A stretch of DNA of 64,000 nt from Terriglobia bacterium (lineage in GTDB: Bacteria; Acidobacteriota; Terriglobia; Terriglobales; Acidobacteriaceae): the NCBI GenBank assembly GCA_020072585.1, contig JAIQGL010000027.1, positions 1 through 64,000 of the forward strand, read 5' to 3'. Positions 16,106 to 25,450 of this stretch are shown piece by piece (positions within the stretch are counted from its first letter, which is position 1; each line of letters begins with the position of its first letter). Below the pieces are notes generated by a model. That model was not told where the DNA came from and made no database searches. It was given only the letters and a program-made list of their open reading frames with translations. The position numbers and the translations under genes were made by a program.

Positions 16106-17845
16106 TTACGGCCTCGGAGTGGGGCTGGGCTGCGCTTGCGGCGGCCTTTGCTCCGCTGGACGGGGTTGCTGCGGACGATCAGCAGCCGCGGGGTTTGTCA
16201 CCGGACTCGCATTTTCGTCCTCTTCAGCCGGCGGAGGTGGTGGCAGCTCTTTCTCAATCGGCTTGCGCGGGAACATCTGGTCCCGCTGCGCTGCCATATA
16301 GACAAATGACGCAACAATCACCGCCATCTGTTTCAGGTCTTCCGGCTGCAGGCGGTCATAGACGTCCATATTGGAATGGTGCGTGCGCGTGTCATATTCC
16401 AGCGGGTCCTGGATGAACTGGAACCCCGGTATACCGGTTGCGTCAAAAGAAAGATGGTCAGTGCCGCCAGTGTTGCGCATGGTCAATGTGTCCATGCCCA
16501 GATCATGGAAGGGCTTCATCCAGGCTTCAAAGATCGGCTGGACCGCAGCATTCTCCTGCATGAAGACGCCGCGGATCTTGCCCGATCCGTTGTCCACGTT
16601 GAAGTAGACAGATACTTTTTGCTGCTCCGGTTTGGTCGTCATGGGCCCGTTCACCCGGTTGCGCACGGAAGGGTCGCCCTTGCGCTCAGGGTCTTTTGAC
16701 TCTGGACGCGAGCCAAAATGGTGCTGCACATACCACTCTGAGCCCAGCAGTCCTTGTTCTTCGCCGCTCCACAGACCAATGCGGATGGTGCGCCGCGGCT
16801 TCAGGTCAAGCGCTTTCAGGATGCGTACCGCTTCCATCATCACAATGGAGCCGGCGCCGTTGTCCGTGGCGCCAGTGCCGGTATGCCAGGAGTCAAGGTG
16901 TGCGCCAAGCATGACGACTTCATCCTTCTTGTCAGTGCCGGGGATCTCGGCAATGGTGTCATTTTGCGTCATCGAATCCGGGCCGTCATAGAAGTTGTTC
17001 TTGACGTTCAATTCCAGCTCAACATCTTTCTTGGCGGAAAGAATGCGCGCAATCCGTGTCCAGTGCTCCGTGGCCAGAGTGATCTGCGGAGTGGCCACGG
17101 TCTGCCCCACCTTGTAAGAGCCCGCCTGCTGGACGAAAACCGTGCCTCCGCCGATGGCGCCCCGGCTGTGGTCAATCACGGCCAGGACTTTTTCTTCCTC
17201 AAAGAACTTATTGAGCTGCCGCAGGAAGCGGGCACGCTGGGCGAACTCACGAAACGCAGGATTCACGCGTTCGCTGGGAATCTGATAGTGCTCAATATCA
17301 GCCAGCATCTTTTCGTTCAGCCGCTCGGACAACGGTTCCACTGAAGGTTTGACCTCCGGATCGTCTCCAACAAGAGCAATTTTGCCGGCCAGTTTGCCCT
17401 TGTATTTCGCCAGGTCCTGCGGTCCACGGATATTCACGCGGACTACGTGGCCGCGAATCGAACCCTCCGTGCCCGGCGCCCAGGCCTTGGAGTATGCGAT
17501 CAGCGTTGCGATATCGGGCGAGACCATGCGCACGTTGACGTAATCGTTGGACCAGCCGCGTCCGAAAGGCTCCCAGGGCTCAAGGTGCGAATTGACCAGC
17601 CCGAAATCTTTCAGCTTGTCGCGCGTCCATTCGTTCGCCTTCTTCATGTTGGGTGAGCCGGTCAGGCGGGGACCAATCTGGTCCATCAGGCCGCTGGCTA
17701 TCTCCATGATCTTGGAGTTGTGAAAGCCTTCATAACGGATTTTGCTGATCGTCTCCAGGTCAACTTTTTCTTGCGCGCTGCAATGGAGCGCAGCAGCCAG
17801 CGAGAAGACCGCGAAAAACGTAATAAGGCGCTTTACGGTTAGCAT
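16106..17845 (-). CDS. Secreted M28-family metallopeptidase
   Basis: The ATG at 17845 follows AAGGAG and starts the signal peptide MLTVKRLITFFAVFSLAAAL with a cleavage site near CSAQ. A PA-like insert (about 100-260) precedes the zinc peptidase domain: GAHLDSWHTGTGATDNGAG gives the His-Asp and bridging Asp, SGEEQGLLGS the catalytic Glu and ligand, and GTDHLSFD and THHSNMD the remaining residues. These enzymes are di-zinc aminopeptidases or carboxypeptidases outside the cytoplasm. The C-terminus is a Pro/Gln/Ala-rich tail (last 45 residues) of low complexity, perhaps a wall or surface spacer. Monocistronic. Confidence 0.92.
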   Translation of the reverse strand: MLTVKRLITFFAVFSLAAALHCSAQEKVDLETISKIRYEGFHNSKIMEIASGLMDQIGPRLTGSPNMKKANEWTRDKLKDFGLVNSHLEPWEPFGRGWSNDYVNVRMVSPDIATLIAYSKAWAPGTEGSIRGHVVRVNIRGPQDLAKYKGKLAGKIALVGDDPEVKPSVEPLSERLNEKMLADIEHYQIPSERVNPAFREFAQRARFLRQLNKFFEEEKVLAVIDHSRGAIGGGTVFVQQAGSYKVGQTVATPQITLATEHWTRIARILSAKKDVELELNVKNNFYDGPDSMTQNDTIAEIPGTDKKDEVVMLGAHLDSWHTGTGATDNGAGSIVMMEAVRILKALDLKPRRTIRIGLWSGEEQGLLGSEWYVQHHFGSRPESKDPERKGDPSVRNRVNGPMTTKPEQQKVSVYFNVDNGSGKIRGVFMQENAAVQPIFEAWMKPFHDLGMDTLTMRNTGGTDHLSFDATGIPGFQFIQDPLEYDTRTHHSNMDVYDRLQPEDLKQMAVIVASFVYMAAQRDQMFPRKPIEKELPPPPPAEEDENASPVTNPAAADRPQQPRPAEQRPPQAQPSPTPRP

Positions 17846-17986
17846 TGTTTCTCCTTGGTGGAACAAACAGAGTTGCGGGGCAGAGAAGTTTATATTTGTT
17901 GCCGGATACGGTCAAATTGCTTGTGAGTGAAGATTTGTTTAGCTACAGGGCTGGGTGACTCAGTGTACGGGATGGGGCTGTCCTGC

Positions 17987-18217
17987 TTACCTGGCCGCTC
18001 GCGGTCTGCCCGCACGAACCAACGTAATGATAAATCCGCCAATGGCCCCCAGTACCGCCACTGGGGCGGCGGCTTTGTAGGCCAGCGTCATGTCAGGCGT
18101 GGTATGGCTCACGGCCCTGAGCGCCAGCAGGACCATACACAGGAAGGCCACTGACAGAAAGAATGTAATCACACCGGAGGCAAGGCCGACGCCCGCACTT
18201 AGAAAGAATCTCTTCAT
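17987..18217 (-). CDS. Small two-helix membrane protein, unknown
   Basis: A 76-residue protein starting MKRFFLSAGVGLASGVITFF with hydrophobic stretches at about 5-33 and 46-68, ending in a basic tail RAGRPRAAR. It is probably an inner-membrane hairpin. It is divergent from the gene starting at 18267 and upstream of the M28 peptidase gene on the same strand. No family recognised. Confidence 0.6.
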   Translation of the reverse strand: MKRFFLSAGVGLASGVITFFLSVAFLCMVLLALRAVSHTTPDMTLAYKAAAPVAVLGAIGGFIITLVRAGRPRAAR

Positions 18218-18266
18218 AATGACCCTACAGGGCTTCCCTGAATCAGCCGTACGTTAGAATAATAAC

Positions 18267-19010
18267 GTGAGTCAGGCAGTCAATGCGCAACTCCGCAGCG
18301 CGCAGGAGATTATTCGCGACGCGCGAGTCAACCAGTCACCCAACGGCATCTGCTACACCACGGCTGGTGAGGTCATGCTACCCTCTGACGATCTGGAGCG
18401 GATCGTGGGGGCCGTGCCCCGTGCGATTGCCGCTGCGCTGGACCGCAAGGCCTTCTATTTTGTTCCGGTTGCCATCAGTGACGGTGACAAGACGCTGGTG
18501 GCTGAACGCTTTGACGGAGACCCGCCCGAAGGGGCCATCTGCCACAGAAACATTGATTCCGGCAATGCGCAATGCGTTTTTATCTCCACCCGGCTGTTGG
18601 AAGAGCGGTTTGCCATCGCGTTTGAGTTTTACATCAACGTGGGGCACGCGTTTGTAGATAAAGCAGGCATTTCGCCTGAGTTCGCGGAGTTGGTGTGGTC
18701 GCAGGCGGCCAGCAATGTCCGCGGTGAAACCAGTCTTGACGCGTATGAGTTCCGCAAGCAGGCACATGCTTCCGGCTCTGGAATCGTGGACGAAAAGGCC
18801 AAGTCCGATTATCTGGCTGCCACCTTTTGTGACGCCATTGCCATCTACATGCTTTCCCTGTGCCTGGATGTGGATTACTACGAGCTGCGTGAGCGGGAAT
18901 ATGCCCTATTGGCGCCGCAGGCGCTTGCGGACCGCTTGAAAAAAGTAGCTGAACTCTTCCCCCCGAACGCCGGGTACAAGTTTGACATTTTTTATAAGCG
19001 CAGAACCTAA
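18267..19010 (+). CDS. Hypothetical cytoplasmic protein (247 aa)
   Basis: Starts at a GTG (MSQAVNAQLRSAQEIIRDAR) with a TAGAAT/TAATAA-like stretch just before it, so the transcript may have a very short leader. No signal peptide or membrane segment. It contains HRNIDSGNAQCVFISTRLLE, then GHAFVDKAGISPEF and a C-terminal helix-rich part ending FDIFYKRRT. I recognise no domain. It precedes ruvA by 120 bases that carry a dispersed repeat. Confidence 0.75.
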   Translation: MSQAVNAQLRSAQEIIRDARVNQSPNGICYTTAGEVMLPSDDLERIVGAVPRAIAAALDRKAFYFVPVAISDGDKTLVAERFDGDPPEGAICHRNIDSGNAQCVFISTRLLEERFAIAFEFYINVGHAFVDKAGISPEFAELVWSQAASNVRGETSLDAYEFRKQAHASGSGIVDEKAKSDYLAATFCDAIAIYMLSLCLDVDYYELREREYALLAPQALADRLKKVAELFPPNAGYKFDIFYKRRT

Positions 19011-19016
19011 TATTCC

Positions 19017-19108
19017 TGTCGCTTCGCTCCAAACCGCCAGTCATTTTTCGTATTCAACTGCATCAAGCACCTGAAACAGGTCGGCTCGGCGCGCCAGTCG
19101 GCCGAGCC
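19017..19108 (-). repeat. Dispersed about-100-bp repeat, copy A (before ruvA)
   Basis: On the minus strand this copy ends GGCGGTTTGGAGCGAAGCGA, the family's conserved end, and begins with GGCTCGGCCGACTGGCGCGC. The distal part forms a perfect 8-bp hairpin on either strand (GGCTCGGC/GCCGAGCC, 19083-19108). It shares TTCAGGTGC with the copy after gyrB. It starts 7 bases after the stop of the upstream gene. Confidence 0.75.
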
Positions 19109-19130
19109 TCTCCATTTACAATGGACGCGA

Positions 19131-19715
19131 ATGATTGCACACTTGCGTGGCAAGCTGATCGCGAAGCACCCCAACCAGGCCATTGTGGAGACCGGCGGCG
19201 TGGGCTATGACGTCGTCATCAGTGTTCCGACCTTCTCCGAATTGCCTGCCCTGAGCACCGAAGTATCTTTTTTCATTCATACGCACGTACGGGAAGACGC
19301 GCTGGCCCTGTTCGGCTTTCTACGGGCCCAGGAGAAGCAGCTTTTTGAGAAGCTGCTGAGCGTAAGCGGGATTGGCCCCAAGCTGGCGATCACCATCCTG
19401 AGCGGCATGCCGACAGAAGCGATGGTCGCATCCATCAAAGGCAACAACGTGGCTGCGCTCACGCGCATTCCCGGTATCGGCAAAAAGACAGCAGAGCGCA
19501 TGGTGCTGGAGCTGCGTGACAAGCTGGATTCTTTCGGCATTTCCGCCGACGCGGTTGCAGCGGCCTCACCGGTGGAAGAGGACGTGATCTCCGCGCTGGT
19601 CAATCTGGGGTACCAGCGTCCCATCGCCGAGCGTGCGCTGGCGAAGTTGGACAATGTCTCTGGCGAGAGCTTTGATTCGCTCTTCCGCAAAGCCATGGCG
19701 GCCCTGGCAAAATAG
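19131..19715 (+). CDS. ruvA: Holliday junction branch migration protein RuvA
   Basis: RuvA tetramers bind four-way DNA junctions and load the RuvB motor. The 194-residue protein has the OB-fold N-terminal domain (MIAHLRGKLIAKHPNQAIVE, THVREDALALFGF), two helix-hairpin-helix motifs (LLSVSGIGPKLAITIL, LTRIPGIGKKTAERMV) and the C-terminal RuvB-contacting domain (EEDVISALVNLGYQ). Length is typical. ruvB and ruvC are not adjacent. Confidence 0.97.
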   Translation: MIAHLRGKLIAKHPNQAIVETGGVGYDVVISVPTFSELPALSTEVSFFIHTHVREDALALFGFLRAQEKQLFEKLLSVSGIGPKLAITILSGMPTEAMVASIKGNNVAALTRIPGIGKKTAERMVLELRDKLDSFGISADAVAAASPVEEDVISALVNLGYQRPIAERALAKLDNVSGESFDSLFRKAMAALAK

Positions 19716-19767
19716 AACGGGAAAAGAAGACTCCCGCCCAATAGGTCTGAGGTTACACTTAACCATC

Positions 19768-20379
19768 ATGCGACGCTATCTGCATTTGGCGGGCCTCTTC
19801 GCGCTTGCAGTCTTATCTCTCGGCGCGGACGACACAGAATGGAAGAAAGACCAGACGGCCGATCTTGCCTCTGGCATGAAGTTCGTAACCGCACGGCAGA
19901 ACTGTAAGAACTGGGCCCTGGCCGCCGGACTGGAAACCATGCTTGGGCTCCAGAACGTTCCTCTGGACCAGTCTTTCTGGGTGATGCGCCTGAATGGAGG
20001 CGAGCTCTGCGTGGACGATCTGCCAAAGATCGAAGCGCTGGCCCGCGTAATGAATAAAGAGTTTGTCCTGGACGATGGCCGGCATGTGCGCCTTGAAGTA
20101 CGCTATGTACCGGGCGCGCCCATCAATGTTGACGCAGTAATAGCCAATTTAAAAGTACAGCAGCTCTCTCTGCTGCTATGGAACGGCCATCCTTACTACC
20201 TGACAGGTGTTACCTACGATGAACATTTTGGCACAGAAGGCAAGCAGCACTATTTCGCCCTGAAAGAGCTGCGGCTGGCGGATACATTCCCCAAGCAACC
20301 CGCCATCACCTTTCAGAGGGGCCGTGACAACCCTGGTGATATTACTGGAATGCTGAGTATCTCGGTGCTGCCGCGATGA
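19768..20379 (+). CDS. Exported protein, possibly papain-like (C39/C70-like) fold
   Basis: The ATG at 19768 starts a signal peptide MRRYLHLAGLFALAVLSLGA. The mature part has QNCKNWALAAGLETMLG, which resembles the QxxCxxAxxxMxL pattern around the catalytic cysteine of papain-like C39/C70 peptidases, and later NGHPYYLTGVTYDEHFG, where a histidine after a small residue could complete the dyad. That assignment is an inference from pattern only. The 203-residue protein lies 52 bases after ruvA on the same strand. Confidence 0.7.
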   Translation: MRRYLHLAGLFALAVLSLGADDTEWKKDQTADLASGMKFVTARQNCKNWALAAGLETMLGLQNVPLDQSFWVMRLNGGELCVDDLPKIEALARVMNKEFVLDDGRHVRLEVRYVPGAPINVDAVIANLKVQQLSLLLWNGHPYYLTGVTYDEHFGTEGKQHYFALKELRLADTFPKQPAITFQRGRDNPGDITGMLSISVLPR

Positions 20380-20436
20380 TCGTACTCTGCCTGGCAAGAA
20401 TACGATTCAGGCGCTCCCAAACGGCGCAGACAAATT

Positions 20437-21795
20437 TTACTTCCCAATACAAAAACTGCTGAAGATCAGATTCAGGATGTCGTCCGTCGTGGTCTCGCCG
20501 GTGATCGCGTCCAATGGGCGCAGCGCGCCATAGAGATCGAGCATGATCATTTCATGCGGGATACTTTGCTTCACGGCGCGGATTGCCGCCTGAAGGCTGA
20601 TGAGCGATTCTTCCACCAGGCGCTGGTGGCGAATGTTGGTGAGAAAGCCGGTCTCCTGCTCGCCGCGTGTAGCGTGGCCGGAAACCTGTTCCAGAATCGC
20701 GGTGCGCAGAGCGTCAATGCCGGCGCCCGTTACGGCGGAGGTTTTGAAGACCTTCAGATCGGCGATTTTCGGCGGGGCGTCAGGAGCAAGGTCGGATTTG
20801 TTGGCTACTGCCAGCGCGCGGCGCTTTGAGCACACTTCCAGCAACTCGTGGTCTTCACTGGAAATATCTTGAGTGCTATCAAGCACCACCAGGACCAGGT
20901 CGGCCTCGCTAAGCGCCTCATAGGATTTGCGGATGCCGATGCTCTCTGCCTCGTCCGTGGAGTGGCGAATGCCGGCAGTATCAACCAGCTTGATCGGGAT
21001 GCCGCCGAGCGCAACCGTCTCCGTGACCAGATCGCGCGTGGTGCCGGGCGTAGCGGTCACAATGGCGCGCTCGCGCTCCACCAGCCGGTTGAACAAGCTG
21101 GATTTGCCCACGTTGGGCCGGCCCACGATTGCCAGCGTAAGGCCTTCATGCACGATCTTGCCGTACGCAAACGAGGCGCGGAGCTGCTCAAGCGGCGCCA
21201 TTACCTCTTGAATGCGAGAAAGAATTTCGGCGGCGGGAAGCACGGAGACATCATCTTCAGCAAAGTCGATTCCCGCTTCCATCACCGCCACAAGCTCCAC
21301 CAGCTTGCGCTTGATGGGCTGCAAACGCCTGGAGAGCGAGCCTTCCAGTTGTTGCGCCGCCACCTTGGCCTGATACAACGTCTGCGACTCAATCAGGTCC
21401 CGGACGGCCTCAGCCTGCGTAAGATCGATGCGGCCGTTGAGAAAGGCGCGCATCGTGAATTCGCCGGGCTCAGCCAGACGCGCACCGCGTCCGGTTGCCA
21501 GTTCAAGGATGTGGCGCAATACCACGGGCGAGCCGTGTGCGGAGATTTCAACTACATCGTCAGCGGTATAAGAATGGGGCTTGGCAAAGAATGTGACCAC
21601 GGCTTCATCCATGCGTTCGCCGGTGGCGGGCTCAATGAGTTCAGCCAATACGGCGTGGCCGGGAGCTAGTTCATGCCTGGCGCGCAGCATGGCGGATGCG
21701 ATGGTGCGCGCTTCAGGACCGGCCAGACGAACTACGCCGATGCCGCCGCGTCCGGGCGGCGTGGCAACGGCGACAATCGTATCGTCCAGGTTCAT
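20437..21795 (-). CDS. mnmE: tRNA modification GTPase MnmE
   Basis: MnmE with MnmG installs the carboxymethylaminomethyl (or related) group on wobble U34 of tRNA. The 452-residue protein has the formyl-tetrahydrofolate-binding N-terminal domain ([20 protein letters not shown]), a helical domain, an inserted G domain ([26 protein letters not shown]) and the C-terminal CIGK with the essential cysteine. It lies downstream of jag and the CNMP gene on the strand leading away from the origin, the usual rpmH-rnpA-yidC-jag-mnmE order. Confidence 0.97.
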   Translation of the reverse strand: MNLDDTIVAVATPPGRGGIGVVRLAGPEARTIASAMLRARHELAPGHAVLAELIEPATGERMDEAVVTFFAKPHSYTADDVVEISAHGSPVVLRHILELATGRGARLAEPGEFTMRAFLNGRIDLTQAEAVRDLIESQTLYQAKVAAQQLEGSLSRRLQPIKRKLVELVAVMEAGIDFAEDDVSVLPAAEILSRIQEVMAPLEQLRASFAYGKIVHEGLTLAIVGRPNVGKSSLFNRLVERERAIVTATPGTTRDLVTETVALGGIPIKLVDTAGIRHSTDEAESIGIRKSYEALSEADLVLVVLDSTQDISSEDHELLEVCSKRRALAVANKSDLAPDAPPKIADLKVFKTSAVTGAGIDALRTAILEQVSGHATRGEQETGFLTNIRHQRLVEESLISLQAAIRAVKQSIPHEMIMLDLYGALRPLDAITGETTTDDILNLIFSSFCIGK

Positions 21796-21860
21796 CTTGA
21801 ACTATGTTCATCTGGAATTACGTTCATCCGAAAATCAGGGTCTATCTGGAATGTGCGGCA

Positions 21861-22700
21861 TCAGTCATGATGGTTGCGCTCCAGCCTGGCGAAATGCTCT
21901 TCCACCCGCTCATAAATATGGTCGATCTTTCGGTGGAGATGCGCAACTTCCAGCTCGGCCTTGAGATTCACTTCGTAATCCAGGTCTGATTTCAAGCGGT
22001 CCTTTGACGACAAGCGATTTTGCGACATCATGATGACAGGCGCCTGAAGGGCAGCGATCATCGACAAAAACAGATTCAGCAAAATATAAGGATAGGGATC
22101 AAAGTGATTGCGGAGCAGCGCGCTTGAGTTAAGGACCACCCAGACCGTGAGGACCACGCCAAAGAGGATGATGAAGGTCCAGGAGCCGCCGAAGCTGGCC
22201 ACTTTGTCCGCCACGCGCTGGCCGAAAGTAAGCCTTTCTTCTTCTTCAACGTTGGGATTGCGCGAAACCTGCGTGCGCAGCAGCTCGTCAGTGGCACGCA
22301 GGCGCCGTCCCACCACGGTAAGCAGGTCCATGGCCGCATGCGGATGTTTATCAATGAAATCCAGCAGGCGCTCACGGTTCATGCTAAGCAACTGCGTATC
22401 TTCGCGCGCCAATGCAGTGGCGGTGCGGGGGCCACCGTCAAGAAAAGAGAGCTCGCCGATAACATCACCCTTCTCATTTTCAGAGAGGATCAGTTTCTGT
22501 CCTTCAATGCTCTCAACGAACAGTTCGACGCGGCCGGTGCTCAGGATGAAGATTTCGCCGCCGGGATCGCCGTAATGAAATATAGTTTCGCCTTCTTTGA
22601 AGTTGCAGCAGTCCATCATCTGGGCCAGCGCTTCACGCTCTTCGTCGTCAAGCAATCCAAAGATGGGAACATCTCCGATCATCGTTACTGTTGTAGACAT
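21861..22700 (-). CDS. Cyclic-nucleotide-binding domain plus DUF1003 membrane protein
   Basis: Residues 10-130 form a CRP-type cyclic-nucleotide-binding beta-roll (GEIFILSTGRVELFVE, GDVIGELSFLDGGPRTATAL), though without a following HTH. Residues 160-250 form a DUF1003 domain with two membrane helices (WTFIILFGVVLTVWVVLNSS and ILLNLFLSMIAALQAPVIMM) and the conserved MMSQNR. The C-terminus is a coiled coil. The fusion suggests a membrane protein gated or tuned by a small ligand; DUF1003 function is unknown. It interrupts the jag-mnmE pair. Confidence 0.9.
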   Translation of the reverse strand: MSTTVTMIGDVPIFGLLDDEEREALAQMMDCCNFKEGETIFHYGDPGGEIFILSTGRVELFVESIEGQKLILSENEKGDVIGELSFLDGGPRTATALAREDTQLLSMNRERLLDFIDKHPHAAMDLLTVVGRRLRATDELLRTQVSRNPNVEEEERLTFGQRVADKVASFGGSWTFIILFGVVLTVWVVLNSSALLRNHFDPYPYILLNLFLSMIAALQAPVIMMSQNRLSSKDRLKSDLDYEVNLKAELEVAHLHRKIDHIYERVEEHFARLERNHHD

Positions 22701-22772
22701 GAAAGAAACTCTTTTAAGGGATGGATTTACAGCGAAGGGCTAGTTTAAATTGAGGCCCGGTTTCCGAGGGAT

Positions 22773-22800
22773 GCAAATCTATCTAATTTTTTAGATTTGC
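22773..22800. repeat. Palindrome GCAAATCTA/TAGATTTGC
   Basis: A perfect 9-bp inverted repeat with a 10-base AT-rich loop between jag and the CNMP gene, both on the minus strand. It could be an operator or a weak terminator for jag; no T-run follows on the transcribed strand. Confidence 0.5.
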
Positions 22801-22864
22801 GGCGGTCTCTTCTCCGCATATACAGGCCACAAGCGATGCACGCGCTGACAACAGGAAGGATTCC

Positions 22865-23386
22865 CTAGCGTCGCGAGGGACGGGCAGGCTTGTAATTCTT
22901 AGGATAAAGGACGACATACCGGCGGCCGCCTTCGCCTTCACTTTCAGTAACAAGGGATTCATGATCGCGAAATACCAGGTGGATCAACCTGCGTTCGCGG
23001 GATGACATGGGCGCGAAGGAATAAGGCGCGCCGGACTTCAGCACGCGCTCCGCAGCCACCTGCGCGGCCATTTTGAGCTCCTGCTGGCGGGCGGCACGGT
23101 AGCCCCTGCAATCAAAGCTGACTTTGTCGTGGTCTTCGGCGTGGAGATGTAGCGCCTCATGCGTCAGGACTTCAAACGATCGCAGCACTTCCGCTCCACG
23201 CTCCAGAAGCAGCTGGCTATCCGGGCCGGCCAGCTCCACCAGGATCTCCGGCGTCTCCCCTTCCTGGCCCATGACTACGGGAGGATTGACGGTGATCCTG
23301 TATTTAAGCTTGAACGCTCCTGAGGCAATGATGTTCTTCAGGAATGCATCGATTTTTTTTGCGGTTGCGACCTTGTCCTGCAGCAT
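22865..23386 (-). CDS. jag: Jag/KhpB RNA-binding protein
   Basis: The KH domain (about 35-110, VELAGPDSQLLLERGAEVLR) and R3H domain (C-terminal, PMSSRERRLIHLVFRDH) mark the SpoIIIJ-associated protein KhpB, an RNA chaperone encoded beside yidC in many bacteria. The N-terminal Jag-N domain of Bacillus Jag is absent. The ATG at 23386 gives 173 residues; a TTG at 23407 gives seven more and cannot be excluded. Gap to yidC is 45 bases. The C-terminus RYVVLYPKNYKPARPSRR is basic. Confidence 0.93.
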   Translation of the reverse strand: MLQDKVATAKKIDAFLKNIIASGAFKLKYRITVNPPVVMGQEGETPEILVELAGPDSQLLLERGAEVLRSFEVLTHEALHLHAEDHDKVSFDCRGYRAARQQELKMAAQVAAERVLKSGAPYSFAPMSSRERRLIHLVFRDHESLVTESEGEGGRRYVVLYPKNYKPARPSRR

Positions 23387-23430
23387 GCTGTCGTCCAGAC
23401 TCCCCAATCGATTTTACAGCCTTGGCAACT

Positions 23431-25233
23431 TCAGCGTTTGCGCGCATTGCGTTTTTCAATGGTTTTCTTGACCTGCTGGCCCAGCTCAGAACGGTTAATC
23501 ACCGCCTGTTGCGCGTAACCGAGCAGCGTACTAAGGGCCAGATAGATGGAGAGACCGGCGGGCATGCCCCAGCTGAATGCGCCAAACATGACCGGGCCCA
23601 TAAATGACAGGATCTTTTGCTGGGCCGGGTCCATGCCGCCCTGTGGAGCGCTTTTCTGCTGGACGAACATCGCAACGATGATAATGATGGGCAGGATATG
23701 CCAGGGATCGGGCGAACCCAGGTCAGTGATCCAGAGCCAGCCAGCCTGACGCAGCTCAATCGCGTTATTCAGCATGGAGTAAAACGCAAACAGGAACGGC
23801 ATTTGCAGCAGCAGCGGAAAACAACCGCCCACCGGATTGACGCCTTCTTTTTTATACAGCGCCTGCATTTCCTTCTGCATGTCCGCTTTGCGCGGGTCGG
23901 TAAGGCTGTAGCGCTTGTATTTCTCCTGGATGACCTTCATCTGCGGCTGGATCTTCTGCATCCGCAGCGATGATTTCATGCTGGAGATGCGGAGCGGCAG
24001 CAGCGCCATGGTGATCACAAGGGTAAGAAATGCGATGGCCCATCCCCAGTTGTGGATCCAGTGTTCGTACGTCCATTTCAGCCAGAGAAACAGTGGCCGG
24101 GCGATGAAGCTGAACGTGCCGAAATCATAGATGCCGCGCAGATCCGGTCCGCCTGGATGGCTCTGGATACTCTCCAGCAGGTCAACGGCTTTGGCTCCGG
24201 CAAACACGCGGATGCGGGTGGCGCTGTTTGTATTTCCGAATGCCAGGCCAATGACGTTGGCTTTGTCCTTGCCTTCAGCGGGCTTATCAGGGTTCTTGAG
24301 GACCTCGGCTTGCGAATTCAGCGTGACCAGCACCGTATCTGCTGGCACGTCCGGCAGAAAGGCCACGGCAAAGTACTGGTCTGCGGTAGCTACCCAGTCA
24401 AAAGGCCCCGGCACGGTCTGGCCGCCCACAATCCATTTCTTGCTGCTGAGGAAACCGCCGCTTGAAGGCGTTTTGCGCTCAATCGATCCGTCCTGTTGCC
24501 AGTCGATCTTACTTGCGTTAAACGACACCGGCGCCAACTGGTCACCCAGGCCGCTGGGCCATTGGGGCAATGCCTGCACTCGCTGTCCGTTGCGCGTGAC
24601 CTCAATCTCAACGCTTAAAAGCTGGTCCTTACCCGGCCGGAACGTCTTGCGGACCGTGACGTCTCCATCAGAGTACTCATAAGTAATGCCCCCCGCGGTG
24701 GAGCTGCCGACCTCACCGCCAACGTAGAGCGCCCCGTTCAGCTTCTTCTCCAACTCTTTGTCATAGGTAAAAAGTGAGAGGGGATATCCAAGCTCGGGAG
24801 CCACCGTGCGATTCACAATATCGAACGGCTTGCCTGCATTGTCCGGATACTTGTATTTGCCCGTTCCATCTTTCTGTTTTTCTTTTTCCGTGAGCAGCCA
24901 CGATTTCACCACGGCGCCGCGGTTGGTGAAGGTGATGCGATAGAAGTCGTTTTCTAAAACTGATTCCGTCTCCTGTGTTGCTGCCTTTACCGGGAGTTTG
25001 GCGGCCACTGCCGGAGACCTGGGCGGAGTGGGTGTGGAGGCAGCGGGAACCGCCGGGATTCCTGGCTGGGACTGCTGGGGTTGTTGTTGCTGCTGGCCTT
25101 TGTCTTGCTGCGGAGGCTGCGGCTTGGGCAGGAAATACTGCACTACGACCAGAACCACGAATACGAGCCCCAGGGCGATAAGCATTCGCTTATCAGTGCC
25201 CGGTTCGTTCTGCGGATTGCGATATTCAGTCAA
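23431..25233 (-). CDS. yidC: Membrane protein insertase YidC
   Basis: YidC inserts and folds inner-membrane proteins, alone or with SecYEG. The 600-residue protein has an N-terminal anchor (RMLIALGLVFVVLVVVQYFL), a Gln/Pro-rich linker, the large periplasmic domain of Gram-negative YidC, and the C-terminal five-helix insertase core (FLWLKWTYEHWIHNWGWAIA, LLQMPFLFAFYSMLNNAIEL) with a basic tail ending EKRNARKR. The TTG at 25233 (LTEYRNPQNEPG) matches where this family begins; a longer reading would start inside a dispersed repeat. Neighbours yidD and jag fit. Confidence 0.96.
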   Translation of the reverse strand: MTEYRNPQNEPGTDKRMLIALGLVFVVLVVVQYFLPKPQPPQQDKGQQQQQPQQSQPGIPAVPAASTPTPPRSPAVAAKLPVKAATQETESVLENDFYRITFTNRGAVVKSWLLTEKEKQKDGTGKYKYPDNAGKPFDIVNRTVAPELGYPLSLFTYDKELEKKLNGALYVGGEVGSSTAGGITYEYSDGDVTVRKTFRPGKDQLLSVEIEVTRNGQRVQALPQWPSGLGDQLAPVSFNASKIDWQQDGSIERKTPSSGGFLSSKKWIVGGQTVPGPFDWVATADQYFAVAFLPDVPADTVLVTLNSQAEVLKNPDKPAEGKDKANVIGLAFGNTNSATRIRVFAGAKAVDLLESIQSHPGGPDLRGIYDFGTFSFIARPLFLWLKWTYEHWIHNWGWAIAFLTLVITMALLPLRISSMKSSLRMQKIQPQMKVIQEKYKRYSLTDPRKADMQKEMQALYKKEGVNPVGGCFPLLLQMPFLFAFYSMLNNAIELRQAGWLWITDLGSPDPWHILPIIIIVAMFVQQKSAPQGGMDPAQQKILSFMGPVMFGAFSWGMPAGLSIYLALSTLLGYAQQAVINRSELGQQVKKTIEKRNARKR

Positions 25234-25247
25234 ATGATCTTTTTTCC

Positions 25248-25348
25248 TGTCGCTTTGCTCCAAACCGCTGGAGCAGCTTCATCAAAAAAATAGTTTCTCT
25301 TGCGCCTGTGGCACACGGCTCGGCACAATCAGGCCTCGCCGCTTTTTT
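25248..25348 (-). repeat. Dispersed about-100-bp repeat, copy B (yidD-yidC gap)
   Basis: Ends on the minus strand with AGCGGTTTGGAGCAAAGCGA, one change from consensus, 14 bases before the proposed yidC start. The other end carries GGCTCGGC ... GGCCTCGCC and a T-run on the plus strand. Confidence 0.7.
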
Positions 25349-25359
25349 CAATAAATCCC

Positions 25360-25450
25360 GTCGCTTCGCTCTAAACCGCTTTGCGATTCTTCTTCCCTTG
25401 CGAAGCAATCAGCCCTGCGTCAAGCCGCTCGGCGACTACAGGCCTCGCGG
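25360..25450 (-). repeat. Dispersed about-100-bp repeat, copy C (overlaps the yidD 3' end)
   Basis: A second copy in tandem with copy B. Its conserved end, with TTTAGAGC in place of TTTGGAGC, supplies the yidD stop codon, and its body encodes the last 25 or so residues of YidD. Confidence 0.65.

Noticed and set aside
20848-21669. 273-codon plus-strand open frame opposite mnmE
   Set aside because: Antisense to the MnmE G domain; no recognisable features or ribosome site.
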